From Anoplopoma fimbria (Eukaryota; Chordata; Actinopteri; Perciformes; Anoplopomatidae), in the NCBI RefSeq assembly GCF_027596085.1, contig NC_072465.1:17004207-17068206 (forward strand): 64,000 nucleotides of DNA, given 5' to 3'. The notes beneath the pieces were generated by a model, which saw only the letters and a program-made list of their open reading frames with translations, was not told the origin of the DNA and did not search any database. Below, piece after piece: positions 27,701-36,016 of this stretch (position 1 is the stretch's first letter; every line of letters begins with the position of its first letter). The position numbers and the translations under genes were made by a program.

Positions 27701-30700
27701 AAGAGGATGAATAAAGAAGGCAATGGCGTGTAAAATCCTTCCTGTGTCTCTGGATGTGGCAGGAATGAGATCACAGTGTGGGAATATGAGAGTTGTCTCA
27801 GCTTTTCTCTTGTTTGTTGAACAGAGGGTTTGATGCTAATCAGAGAAGGCTGTTCTCTGAGTTGTTCTTCACAGTTTTAATCTATAAAATATGTTAGACT
27901 AGTAAATGAAATGCCAGGGAGATGTATAATGTCCGGCTGTTGTTCTAATTATAAGCAGTTCAGTGAGCAGAAAATGAAGACATATTGACAAGCCAGGCTC
28001 ATGATTAACTGAGTGTTTGGCTTTTACCTATTTTGAACTATAGTACAATCTATTAAATGCAATCAAATCTTTATTGAATTTTATATGTTATGATTTCCTG
28101 TAGTCATTATCCTTGACTTTGATTAAGTTTGCTACAGCAGCTCCGTCTAAAGTTCAATTCAAAGGAATATTTTTGACATTTGGGGAAATCTGAGAGTTAC
28201 ATTAGAAGATCTATACCATTGTCATGATTTTAAGCCAAATATGAAGCTACAGACTGTTAGCTTAACTTAGCATAAAGATTGGCCTGAAATACCTAGCAAA
28301 ACCATTTTTTCATTTTTTTCACCTTTTTGTACCGATGAAACAAACAAGCTAAGCTAGCCAATTGTTATCTGTAGCTTCACATTGACCGTACAGATACTGT
28401 ATGAGAGTATGTGTTTTTGGAAAAAAATGTCTGTTCTTTTATTTGTATACCTACTGCATTAGCAGTCATATTTACCTTGTACCAACCGTACACCCCCCCC
28501 CCCCCCCCCCATCTCCCCAGGCCCCCCACTCTTCCCCCTAAACCCCAGAGAATGCGGAAGTCTAGACCTCGCTCCGTTTTTAACCGTAAGCTGTTTAACG
28601 GCAATATGGAGGCCTTCATCCAGGTATTAGCCCATCTGTGCTCTTTGTCTCTCCATGAGCTCAGCTGTCTCGCTAGCGGTCCTTGGGGGTTCTTTTGCCT
28701 TTGACCACTCTTCTACCCAAATGTTGGCTCCCTCATGCACTGACTTTCCTCTTGCTCATTGCCTTGTGTCCACACTCTTGTAATTTATGAAAAAGGTTGA
28801 GGTGAAAACCAATCAGACTAATACTGGAGATGGTTTGCTTTCTTAAGCACTGCACTGGTGCCGGGTCTGCTTTTAACATCCTCTCTCGTATGATCCCCAG
28901 CCTTCAGACACTAAATTAATTTGGCCTCACGTCAGTTGGCCATGCACCAGCTGTGCCAGGCTATGCAAATAAACACATGGCCACATCCACTTTAATGCTC
29001 AAACAAGCAGGGGGAAGGAAAGACAGAGTGTGCATCAACAGCAGTGGAGCACTACAGCTAAAACAATCAGTCAATTGGCAGACAAAAAAAAAAGCATTTA
29101 ATAATTTATGTGATTTTTCAAGCACAAATTCCAATCGTTCTCTCGTTCCAGGTTCTAGCTTTTTAAATATTATCTACTTGTATTTGTCTTATGTGATAAT
29201 AAACTGAATATGTTTAGCTTTTAGAGTGTTATCTGGAAAAATGACACTTTTGGCTTAAGGAGGTTGTGATTGGTATCTATCACTATATTCTGACAGCTTA
29301 CAAAACAAATTATTCAAGCAATTATTGGAGAAATTAATGGTTATATAAATGGATAATGAAAATAACTGGTTAGTTGCAGCCTTAGAAATATGCCTTGCTT
29401 TATGCAGCTCTTACCCCCATCCTCTCAGGTAGCACCGTCCCTCCCACACACTCCCCCTGCCGAGCCATGTCCTCATGTTTCCAACCCCACAAGGCACTGA
29501 TGCTTTGGCTTATTCTCTCAGGCCAGGCCTCCTCTTTTTCTCTCTCTCTCTCTCTCTGTACGGTCTGTCTCTCTCACTAACCTGTTGTGGTTCTTGTTGC
29601 CTCTCTTCCTCTGTCTACGTGCCTTTCTGCTCTCTGCCCAGGGGAAGACGGAATGTCCGTGCCAGGAGTCAGGTACTCTGTCTAATAGCAGGGCGGGATA
29701 ATCACACTGTGTTCAGTATGCTAACCAACATTTCTGTGCCCCTCTCCTGTTGGCCTTCCTGTGAATACTGTAGTGATAGTTACATATGATGGTGCAAACA
29801 CTAACACAATTTAGTTCTGTGTATTTTTTTTCTATACACTTTAACATCAGTTATTTGAAGAAAAAAAAACATCTAATGATTAACAATCAACTTTGTTCAC
29901 TTAATTAATTTGAGGAGCTGCTTCTGATGATAACACCCTGCTGGCATGACTATTTGTTTTCTTTAATTGTCGGTTTATGTGCTTCCAATATTAATCATTT
30001 GAATCTGTCTAATAGGACTCAGGGCAGCCCATACCAGTGGTGGTTGAGAGCTGCGTTCGATACATCAACCTGTATGGTAGGTTCCTATGTAATGTCCATG
30101 TTTCTTTCCACAAAATGACAAATCCTGTGCTTTCACATACTCTGTCACTCCCTTTTTTTATATAAGCTAACATTTTTGTCATGAAAAAGATTAACATCAG
30201 CAATCGTGTCAGGGAATCACACAGTCTAGGTCTTAAATGTGTATTAAACAAAGAAGTACAATCAAACGTGTTTTCAAAAGGAATGTCCTGCTGAAAAAAA
30301 ATCTCAGTCTTTAGCCTACAAGAAGCCCTTTTTCACCACATAAAACCTTTCCAGGAACCTCACACATGGGACTGAATTACTACCTCTATCATAGTTCCTG
30401 GTGCCCTAAAATGGCCACACCCTGAGGGTAGTATTTTTTAATAGCCCAGGAACTATTGGGGCAGAGTTTGCTGTGCATTTATTCACTCAATAAGAAAGCA
30501 CTGGATGCCACTTGTATCAATAGTAGGACAAAGGGTGGACACAACAAATGACTGTGTTGTTTTTTCCTTCAAAAGCTGCCATCATTTTTTTGTTAGTTGT
30601 TATAGACTTATTTTCTTCATCTTCATGCTTCTTCAGATGCGGTACAAACACAAACAGGAAAAACACCTGACGTTTAGTTCATGTTTTACTTTTTGTGGCT

Positions 30701-33700
30701 CAATAGTTCTTTGAACTATTGGGTTGAAAAGAGCCTAAATAATATGATTTATTTGTTGAATTGGCTGACAAAACCTGTCAAATTCAATTGAGTGTTATTA
30801 ACCCTTCGCAGCAGAATACTGTCATGCTAAGGAATTTCATAAAATCAAGCATTTATTAATGACAAGTGTGTTTTGTGAATATTAAAGTGGTAAGTTAATT
30901 TCATCCAACAGTAAAAAGGACCAGAAAAAAAAAAACAATTTTCCAATAATATTGACCATAACGATTGTTTGAAATTGAAATTACCTAGAAGTCTTCTAGC
31001 GTGTCAAAACCTTGCCTTCATGACACCTTCTTTAATTTAACATTTTCTGCTGCAGACAGCTTTAGTCTTTCAAATCCAGACTAACACCATTTTGCACCAT
31101 TTTTGTTGCATACATACTGAACATCCTCGCATTCACAATGCAATCTAAACTAGAATTTGTTGTTGGGTTTTGTCTTTTTTAAAGACAGTTTGTTTATTTG
31201 CTTTAACCTCCAGGCTTTATGTGCTGTGCACCGTACTGTGAGGATTGGTTAATTTCCTTTAACTTTAAATGTGCAGTGAAATTCAATGAAAGGACATTCG
31301 TACATTTCACACTAACTGGTCTACCTGTCTACAGGTCTTCAGCAGCAAGGTATATTTCGAGTTCCAGGCTCCCAGGTCGAAGTCAACGATATTAAAAATG
31401 CATTTGAAAGAGGTTAGTCCCAGTGCACTTGGCCATCTTCTCTTGATTGATTTTAAATTGCGTTTTGTCCACCTCAAAAGCAACATTCTCTTCCTCAGGC
31501 TCTAAAGTGCAAATTAAGAGCCCATGTGTCACATGTAACCCCATAATGGACATGTAAACCATTTTAGATGCATAATACATGGGATCAGCATCTTGGAGTA
31601 ATAATGAATGAGGAAACATAGCTGCACTCTCAATGTTTATATTAACCTCCCAACTTGAAATGCGCATAAAAAAACTGCATCAGTGCTGTGTTATACTAAC
31701 ATTGATAGTATCGAATGATTAATGAGTGGGTTAAATGTATGCTACGTCTATAGGAGAGGATCCACTGGTGGATGATCAGGCTGATCATGACATCAACTCA
31801 GTGGCAGGCGTTCTTAAGCTCTACTTCAGGGGGCTGGAGAACCCGCTGTTCCCTAAAGAGCGTTTCCCCGACCTCATATCCACAACCAGTGAGTCACATT
31901 CCAGGAAACATCAGATACATGTAAGCTTTTTATTTAGTGTAGCTTTCTGTAAATTTCCACTTTTTCTTTGTTTCCTTCATTTCAGAGCTCGACTCAGGTG
32001 CAGAGAGGGCTCATCACCTTCAGCAGATAGTTGTGACTCTCCAGCGGCCCGTGATCATCGTCATGAGATACCTGTTTTCATTTCTAAATCAGTAAGTCCT
32101 GCCACAACAAATCCAACTTGTTTGGCACTCATAAATTGATACTAATTGCTTCTGTCTTTCCCAGTCTTTCTCAGTACAGTGACGAGAACATGATGGACCC
32201 CTACAACCTGGCTATTTGCTTTGGCCCCACATTGATGCCAATACCAGATGAGCAGGACCCTGTGTCCTGCCAGGCACATGTTAACGAGATCATTAAGACC
32301 GTTATCATCCACCATGAGGTCATCTTCCCATCTCAGCGTGAGTTGGACGGACCTGTGTATGAAAAGTGCATGGCTGGTGGGGAAGAGTACTGGTAAGTGT
32401 AAGACGAGGTGTCCATTATGTGTCAGTACATGAATTATGGGGCGGCTGTTGCTGAGAAGTGTATGTTTGCATGGGTAAATGAGGTGCAAATTGTAGAACA
32501 CTTTGGATAAAAGCTGCTATTTATATGCAGCCACTAAATGTCTATTTTTCTTAGTCGATAACAGCTTAACCAAATAAGTTTTTCTACTTTTTCCCCTTAA
32601 TTAAATGCTAAATAAATTATGATTGATTATATATATTTTGCACAATCCTCAATGGTGAAATGTGTATGGATTATGTGGAAAGTGCTTCTGGTCAAAGTGT
32701 AAAACTGAATTGATACTTCACCGACTGCTTAGCCAGGTAAAAAAAACAGACAGTTTTTAATACACAGAAGTCCTGTTTTCTATAGTTTATTCTATTGAGT
32801 GTCTTGTTTGTAGGACACTATCAAGCAGCATTCTATTATAAGTTTGTTAATTTTATGTTTGAGTAGACAAATAACCATTTTATAACCATAACCATATTCA
32901 TAACTTTAGGGATTCAGTTTGTGTTTTACAAAGATGTATGCCACCGTGCATTTATTATTTGGATGCAAAATATAGTTTTGAATGTCAAGTTTCATTTGAA
33001 AGATGATTTTAGTTTTTAATTTGTTTTCTGTATTTAGTTTAAATTTCAATGAAAATTGAGTATAAAAACTTCAAAACACCAAACCATAGTGTGTTAGATT
33101 TGTTATTTGCCTTCTCTTACATAAACATCTTACTTTGCATAAATATAAAATATGGTTTAGGGAATGTCTGTCTCCATATTTTCTCCATTCAGTGAAAGCC
33201 CCCACAGTGAGCCAGGAACTCTTGACGAGGTAGACAATGGCACCGGACCCAACACTAGCGATGAAGGTGAGTCCCCTGCAAAGATTGCAGCCGTACATGT
33301 AAGAGCTGAAGAAACTCAGAAGACTCACGTTGGATTTTGTCACATTTCTTTGTGTTGTACTTTGTGTTGCAGAGTTGGAGCAGATTGAGGCCATTGCAAA
33401 GTTTGACTATGTGGGCCGAAGTCCGAGAGAGCTTTCCTTCAAGAAGGGAGCCTCTCTGTTACTCTACCTGCGAGCCTCCAATGACTGGTGGGAGGGCCGA
33501 CATAACGGTGTGGATGGGCTGATTCCACATCAGTACATTGTGGTACAAGACATGTGAGTGAGCAGCATTTGTTCTGTGAAGCCCACAATGAGACTTTTGT
33601 TATAGCAAACAGATTTTAGTATAAAACAGCATCACAAAGGTGACCTAGTGAAGAAGTCGGTACCCTGGTTCTGTTGCAGGACAACAGCTACTTTGGGCTT

Positions 33701-36016
33701 GGTCATTATTTATGTCGCTCTATTTTCCCAAAATGCATGTTTCTATTCTTACCATCCTCTGGAGCCGTGTTGTGTTTCCAAAAAGCCCTCATCAAGCATC
33801 AGTGTGAATTAAATCCTCCTGTTTTCCTGTGTGTTTTTCTTGTTTTCTTGACACAACTAGTTGCAATAAAAAACAAAACAAATAGCCCCCAATCAGCAAT
33901 AACCTGTGGAGCTGTGGGAAGGACAAGCACTTAGGTCACTTGTCAAGGACAGCCTTAAATATCTGCTCTGGCCTCTTGCCTGATAACCACTCCTTCATCA
34001 CAGGGCTGGTAACAACATTAAAGCAAAATTAAGAAGAGTGATGTATGTGCTGCCAACACTGGCTTCAAGGGACTGGTACCTGATTAATTCTGTCTGTAAA
34101 ATAAAAATGAGGCCCACTGTGCTGGTGACATTTTTGTGTTGTTTTGTGGCAAGCATGTAATTGTTAAGGATTCTTATTTGCTGTTTGAATGATTCGACTT
34201 TCCAGTTCAATTTGTCAAATTAAAAGCCAATATCAACATTTCCCGAGGGCAGAAGCCATTAATCCAGATCAATCTCTTCTGTCTGTCCGTATCAGGGATG
34301 ATGCATTCTCGGATAGCATTCAGAGGACCGATAGTGCGTCCAGCAGTGGACCCCACCACGATGAAAGAGCCTCGTCCAGAAACGACCGCCGGTCTCCATG
34401 TGAACACACACCGGAACGCCAATTTGGAGCAGCACTGGGAAGGTGAGATAAAACACCGCGGGAACACATTATACAGAGAGTGAGAACATAATGTAGACAT
34501 AAGTAGTATTTGCTTTTTTATGAACCAAAAAAAGATCCATCTTTGCATTTTAAATTCCTTTGCAAGCATTCTGAGTCAGAAGATTCAAACTAATAAAGTA
34601 TCAAATTGTGATTTATTTTATTTTTTTTCTTAGGGTGAGGGTGCGATCAGATGGAGCTGCAGGTCCGCGCCACAGGAACGGCGCTGACAGTCACAGCCCC
34701 AACAGAGCTCCAGACCAGCCCCCTAGGGTTATGCCTCGGCCCTGCAGCCCACACAAAATAGCAGTTAGCCGGGGCCAAACAGACAGTCCGGAGAAACGAC
34801 GTCTCGCCGCATTTGGCAGTGCTGGCTGCATCAACCACCCCGACAGAAGGGCCTTCGTGGACAGCCTCTCTCAACGATCGTCACCCAGCACCACTCGGCA
34901 CGCAAGTTTAGGAGATCACAAAACCCTTGAGGCTGAAGCACTCGCTGAGGTGAGTGTTTATACTGATATATACTTTGATACTTATATATAGGAATATTTA
35001 TGCACTACCCTTCTTTTGGTTGATCGAGACCTTATACTTTGATGGATCAGTATTGTATGTAGATCTCTATTGAAAAGAAAACACCATCATTTGCTGCCTT
35101 TTCTAGCCTAATATTTAATATTTGATTTGTAACGAATTCTATCAACTTTTTAAAGGGATATTGATTTTAAATAAAAGGGAGATGAGATTATTTCTATTCC
35201 TGAAAACGTGCTGAGGAGGTTGCAGTGTTTTCTGTTTTTTTTAGCCTCCACCAATCAGAGGGTTAGACTAAAAGAATGAATGTAGCTTTAGAGGCAAAAT
35301 ATTGGGCAAAGCAAGTAAGCTAATCACTTGCTGCTGCTCCTAAACATTACTGCTCTTTATCTGGAGCTCTTTACAGTCTGGATTCTGGGGCCTGGAGGGT
35401 AATAGGACACTATTTAGATAACTAAGAGAGTGCATAAATTAAACTGGAACTTTGAAAATGCATCCTCAGTGGGACTTCGTTTTAGTTACTGGTTGCCTGA
35501 TTCATTGAAATTAATTTCAAAATGTAAATATATTATTTTCCTTCTGCTCAGGACATAGAGAAAACAATGAATACAGCTCTCCATGAGTTGCGTGAGCTGG
35601 AGCGGCAGAATGTAGCCAAACATGCACCCGATGTTGTTTTGGACACATTGGAGCCCCTCAAACACCCTGGTGGAGCCCAGGATCCGCCTTGCAGTCCTCT
35701 CCACACCATGGTGATCAGGGATCCAGATGCAGTACAGCGACGTAGCAGCAGCAGCTCCTCCTCCGAGACCATGACCACTTTTAAACCTGCTATATCAGCA
35801 CGTAGACCGAGTGCACCTCTAAGGCCCCCGCCTGTCAGACCTGTCCGGCCTGCTCCTGTGATTGGACAGGGCCAAGGACCACACCGCTCCAGCAGCTCTA
35901 GTTCCTCTGGTCTGGGCAGCCCAGGCATCACACCCACTGACAGGGGCTTTCCCAAACCACCCTCCCCATCACCATCCACCTCCTCCTCATCCTCAGACAA
36001 ACAAGGTAACATGTAG
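7032..36016 (+). CDS. srgap3: SLIT-ROBO Rho GTPase-activating protein 3 (complete, 22 coding exons)
   Basis: This srGAP-family protein links Slit-Robo signalling to Rac/Rho GTPases and bends membranes through its F-BAR domain. Exons join in phase to 1112 residues (human SRGAP3 is about 1099): 7032-7098, 14133-14328, 18084-18246, 20318-20380, 23158-23349, 23646-23774, 23895-24116, 24251-24352, 25925-26122, 26232-26316, 27656-27683, 28521-28623, 30016-30076, 31335-31412, 31754-31888, 31986-32091, 32165-32392, 33193-33266, 33373-33553, 34296-34442, 34634-34949, 35552-36016. All introns are GT-AG. Domains: F-BAR about 1-480, RhoGAP about 517-705 with arginine finger R545 in [10 protein letters not shown]3 about 748-805, then a Ser/Pro-rich tail. 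SRGAP3 is preferred over SRGAP1 and SRGAP2 because of [39 protein letters not shown], the GGEEYC motif and the tail motif RRSSSSS. Using exon 12b instead of 12a gives 1088 residues. Confidence 0.96.
7419..7522. repeat. ~100 bp direct repeat in srgap3 intron 1, copy 1
   Basis: Matches 8676-8774 over about 100 bp with a few substitutions and a short deletion. Both start ACATGTGTGGCCATGT and end CAACAAGGGAATGT. About 1.26 kb apart in the same orientation; no known family recognised. Confidence 0.85.
8676..8774. repeat. ~100 bp direct repeat in srgap3 intron 1, copy 2
   Basis: Partner of 7419-7522. It lies between an A-run (about 8658-8668) and an (ATT)n tract (8796-8872), which could suggest a retroposed copy, but no target duplication was identified. 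Confidence 0.85.
8796..8872. repeat. (ATT)n microsatellite, slightly interrupted
   Basis: About 25 trinucleotide units within srgap3 intron 1, adjacent to the fold-back repeat fragment that follows. Confidence 0.95.
8905..9060 (+). mobile_element. Fragment of a teleost fold-back (palindromic) repeat, right arm
   Basis: Contains CAGGCTAGCTGTTTCCAG, ATGCTAAGCTAAGCTAACTG and GGCTGCTGGCTGTAGCTTCA, a string I know as a very common dispersed repeat in percomorph genomes. Related copies containing both arms occur at 28150-28412 and 44100-44577. Probably a non-autonomous DNA element; the family name is not known to me. Confidence 0.65.
9334..9370. repeat. Perfect 16-bp hairpin
   Basis: ATGAAGTCAATAAAGT (9334-9349) and its exact reverse complement (9355-9370) flank a 5-nt loop AATTG. 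It lies about 20 bp upstream of the retroposon-tail sequence, in srgap3 intron 1. Confidence 0.9.
9390..9475 (+). mobile_element. Retroposon 3' end with (TTATC)n tail
   Basis: TTTCCCCGCTGCGGGACTAA TAAAGGATTA followed by about 7 TTATC pentamers. A short GC-rich hairpin followed by a simple-repeat tail is the typical 3' end of fish LINE/SINE retroposons. Only the 3' end is present; the exact family is not assigned. Confidence 0.6.
9669..9712. repeat. (CT)n microsatellite
   Basis: Pyrimidine dinucleotide run with one interruption, srgap3 intron 1. Confidence 0.93.
9713..14132 (+). other. srgap3: Remainder of srgap3 intron 1
   Basis: No coding exon, RNA gene or assignable repeat was recognised here apart from short (GT)n and (AT)n tracts around 12957-13010 and 13189-13203. 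Human SRGAP3 also has a very long first intron, which could hold enhancers that cannot be judged from one sequence. Confidence 0.5.
14133..14328 (+). CDS. srgap3: srgap3 exon 2 (residues 23-87)
   Basis: Start of the FCH/F-BAR helices ([20 protein letters not shown] onward). Acceptor AG at 14131-14132, strong donor GTGAGT at 14329. It completes codon 23 (G+AG = Glu) and leaves two bases of a Lys codon. Confidence 0.96.
15667..15943. repeat. 277-bp dispersed repeat, copy 1 (srgap3 intron 2)
   Basis: Same length and orientation as 21113-21389 with only scattered substitutions. Begins TCAGATGTATTCAGAC and ends CTGTACTATAACT. No terminal inverted repeats, poly(A) tail or ORF was seen. Confidence 0.88.
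17719..17778. repeat. (GT)n-rich tract
   Basis: Imperfect GT/GC dinucleotide run about 300 bp upstream of srgap3 exon 3. TG repeats in introns can affect splicing, but nothing here shows that they do. Confidence 0.9.
18084..18246 (+). CDS. srgap3: srgap3 exon 3 (residues 88-142)
   Basis: F-BAR segment [20 protein letters not shown] through [20 protein letters not shown] to LFKK. Acceptor TTTCAG at 18078-18083, donor GTCAGA at 18247. Ends in phase 0. Confidence 0.95.
18638..19009. mobile_element. Possible hAT-like MITE in srgap3 intron 3
   Basis: About 372 bp bounded by TAGGGGTGTAAA and, at the far end, TTTTACCCCTA, which form an imperfect terminal inverted repeat of the GGGGTG type seen in fish hAT elements. 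An 8-bp target duplication is not clearly preserved (flanks CTCAACAC and CCCATCAC). No transposase coding sequence, so non-autonomous if real. Confidence 0.5.
20318..20380 (+). CDS. srgap3: srgap3 exon 4 (residues 143-163)
   Basis: 63-nt exon encoding 21 F-BAR residues, [20 protein letters not shown] then T. Pyrimidine-rich acceptor ending TTTACAG, donor GTGAGT. In phase at both ends. Confidence 0.94.
21113..21389. repeat. 277-bp dispersed repeat, copy 2 (srgap3 intron 4)
   Basis: Partner of 15667-15943. The two copies sit in different introns of the same gene, about 5.4 kb apart, in the same orientation. Confidence 0.88.
23158..23349 (+). CDS. srgap3: srgap3 exon 5 (residues 164-227)
   Basis: F-BAR segment [20 protein letters not shown] onward to [14 protein letters not shown]. 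Acceptor TTGACAG, donor GTCTGT at 23350. The insert between KQEEKHIGK and [10 protein letters not shown] is the variable loop that distinguishes srGAP paralogues. Confidence 0.95.
23646..23774 (+). CDS. srgap3: srgap3 exon 6 (residues 228-270)
   Basis: 43 codons, [20 protein letters not shown] to [11 protein letters not shown]. The [18 protein letters not shown] string is characteristic of SRGAP3 rather than SRGAP1 or SRGAP2. Acceptor CCTAG, donor GTAAGC. Confidence 0.96.
23895..24116 (+). CDS. srgap3: srgap3 exon 7 (residues 271-344)
   Basis: 74 codons, [20 protein letters not shown] to PHMGDE, the C-terminal part of the F-BAR dimer region. Acceptor GCAG, donor GTGAGT. Confidence 0.96.
24251..24352 (+). 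CDS. srgap3: srgap3 exon 8 (residues 345-378)
   Basis: 34 codons, [20 protein letters not shown] to LRIENEE, coiled-coil-like extension of the F-BAR domain. Donor GTGAGA at 24353. A GT also occurs as the first two exon bases after CCCAG, but only the boundary at 24251 keeps the frame. Confidence 0.94.
25925..26122 (+). CDS. srgap3: srgap3 exon 9 (residues 379-444)
   Basis: 66 codons, [20 protein letters not shown] onward to HETEGFYFT. Includes the conserved [20 protein letters not shown] stretch of the extended F-BAR. Acceptor TTTCAG, donor GTGAGT. Confidence 0.96.
26232..26316 (+). CDS. srgap3: srgap3 exon 10 (residues 445-472)
   Basis: [20 protein letters not shown] to TLGE, last helix of the extended F-BAR domain. 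Separated from exon 9 by only 109 bp. Ends one base into a Gly codon; donor GTGAGA. Confidence 0.95.
27656..27683 (+). CDS. srgap3: srgap3 exon 11, 28-nt micro-exon (residues 473-481)
   Basis: Only 28 nt, encoding GERAEYGTT plus two bases of the next Arg codon. It matches the human GERAECGTTR linker and has a strong pyrimidine-tract acceptor (TTTTTCTTACAG) and donor GTAAGA. Its length is not a multiple of three, so skipping it would break the frame. Confidence 0.93.
28150..28412. mobile_element. Fold-back repeat just upstream of srgap3 exon 12a
   Basis: The left arm (ATGAAGCTACAGACTGTTAG plus CTTAACTTAGC, about 28238-28271) pairs imperfectly with the right arm (GCTAAGCTAGCC to CTGTAGCTTCACATT, about 28348-28383), leaving a ~76-nt loop. 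The outer part (AAAGGAATATTTTTGACATT, about 28163) matches the start of the common percomorph fold-back repeat as I remember it. It ends about 110 bp before exon 12a, next to the poly-C tract. Confidence 0.65.
28493..28510 (+). promoter_or_regulatory. srgap3: Poly-C tract (C18) at the exon 12a acceptor
   Basis: Eighteen consecutive C residues 10 bases before the exon 12a boundary, serving as an unusual all-C polypyrimidine tract. Poly-C RNA is a known binding site for PCBP/hnRNP K proteins, so this may be where exon 12a choice is regulated (inference). The homopolymer length is prone to sequencing error. Confidence 0.6.
28521..28623 (+). CDS. srgap3: srgap3 exon 12a, long alternative linker exon (residues 482-516)
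   Basis: 103 nt encoding R then [20 protein letters not shown] to NMEAFIQ, the linker between F-BAR and RhoGAP. It matches the long human SRGAP3 isoform and the same region of SRGAP1. The acceptor CCCCAG follows an 18-C homopolymer (28493-28510) within a C-rich tract; the donor is a weak GTATTA. PTLPPK fits a class II SH3-ligand pattern (PxxPxK). It is an alternative to exon 12b. Confidence 0.92.
29642..29672 (+). CDS. srgap3: srgap3 exon 12b, short alternative linker exon
   Basis: 31 nt encoding R (shared codon) then [10 protein letters not shown]. It has the same entry and exit phases as exon 12a and replaces its 34 residues with 10. A pyrimidine-rich tract ending CTCTGCCCAG precedes it; the donor GTACTC is weak. 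From memory, human SRGAP3 has isoforms differing by 24 residues at this place, which equals 34 minus 10. Including both exons, or neither, shifts the frame. This is the best reading, not proven from transcripts. Confidence 0.8.
30016..30076 (+). CDS. srgap3: srgap3 exon 13 (residues 517-536, RhoGAP start)
   Basis: Encodes [20 protein letters not shown], the start of the RhoGAP fold. Acceptor CTAATAG with a poor pyrimidine tract, donor GTAGGT at 30077. Ends one base into Gly 537. Confidence 0.94.
31335..31412 (+). CDS. srgap3: srgap3 exon 14 (arginine-finger exon, residues 537-562)
   Basis: Encodes [20 protein letters not shown] to AFER. The Arg of GIFRVPGS (R545) is the catalytic arginine finger of RhoGAP domains and is intact, so the GAP domain is predicted to be active. 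Acceptor CTACAG, donor GTTAGT. Confidence 0.96.
31754..31888 (+). CDS. srgap3: srgap3 exon 15 (residues 563-607)
   Basis: RhoGAP core [20 protein letters not shown] to LISTT, including [14 protein letters not shown] with the conserved Lys and Arg of the GTPase-binding face. Donor GTGAGT at 31889. Confidence 0.95.
31986..32091 (+). CDS. srgap3: srgap3 exon 16 (residues 608-642)
   Basis: RhoGAP helices [20 protein letters not shown] to MRYLFSFLN, ending with two bases of a His codon. Only 97 bp separate it from exon 15. Acceptor TTTCAG, donor GTAAGT. Confidence 0.95.
32165..32392 (+). CDS. srgap3: srgap3 exon 17 (residues 643-718, RhoGAP end)
   Basis: Encodes [20 protein letters not shown] to [11 protein letters not shown]. 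It includes the [10 protein letters not shown] motif, whose Asn is a conserved RhoGAP residue. Donor GTAAGT at 32393. Confidence 0.96.
33193..33266 (+). CDS. srgap3: srgap3 exon 18 (residues 719-743)
   Basis: Short acidic linker [20 protein letters not shown] to NTSDE between RhoGAP and SH3. Acceptor ATTCAG, donor GTGAGT. Confidence 0.94.
33373..33553 (+). CDS. srgap3: srgap3 exon 19 (SH3 domain, residues 744-803)
   Basis: Contains essentially the whole SH3 domain: AIAKFDYVG (ALYDY-like motif), the tandem Trp W782-W783 in [10 protein letters not shown], and [12 protein letters not shown]. In srGAPs this SH3 binds proline-rich partners such as Robo tails and WAVE (established for the family). 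Donor GTGAGT. Confidence 0.96.
34296..34442 (+). CDS. srgap3: srgap3 exon 20 (residues 804-852)
   Basis: Start of the C-terminal tail, [20 protein letters not shown] onward. Acceptor TATCAG, donor GTGAGA. Low complexity and Ser-rich, with the family motif DDAFSDS. Confidence 0.93.
34634..34949 (+). CDS. srgap3: srgap3 exon 21 (residues 853-958)
   Basis: Basic Ser/Pro-rich tail with SRGAP3-specific motifs [23 protein letters not shown] and [16 protein letters not shown]-rich acceptor ends CTTAG; donor GTGAGT. The largest coding exon after the last. Confidence 0.94.
35552..36016 (+). CDS. srgap3: srgap3 exon 22, last coding exon (residues 959-1112)
   Basis: [20 protein letters not shown] to the stop TAG at 36014-36016, ending DKQGNM (human ends DKSGTM). 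Contains [13 protein letters not shown] and poly-Ser runs. It has a Pro/Ser insertion ([16 protein letters not shown]) near the end compared with my memory of the human tail. The long opposite-strand frame here is a shadow of the Ser-rich coding sequence. Confidence 0.95.
   Translation, partial: DIEKTMNTALHELRELERQNVAKHAPDVVLDTLEPLKHPGGAQDPPCSPLHTMVIRDPDAVQRRSSSSSSSETMTTFKPAISARRPSAPLRPPPVRPVRPAPVIGQGQGPHRSSSSSSSGLGSPGITPTDRGFPKPPSPSPSTSSSSSDKQGNM

Noticed and set aside
29395..29789. Overlapping plus-strand frames around exon 12b
   Set aside because: Only the 31 nt between the acceptor at 29641 and the donor at 29673 fit the srgap3 phase; the rest is CT-rich intron.
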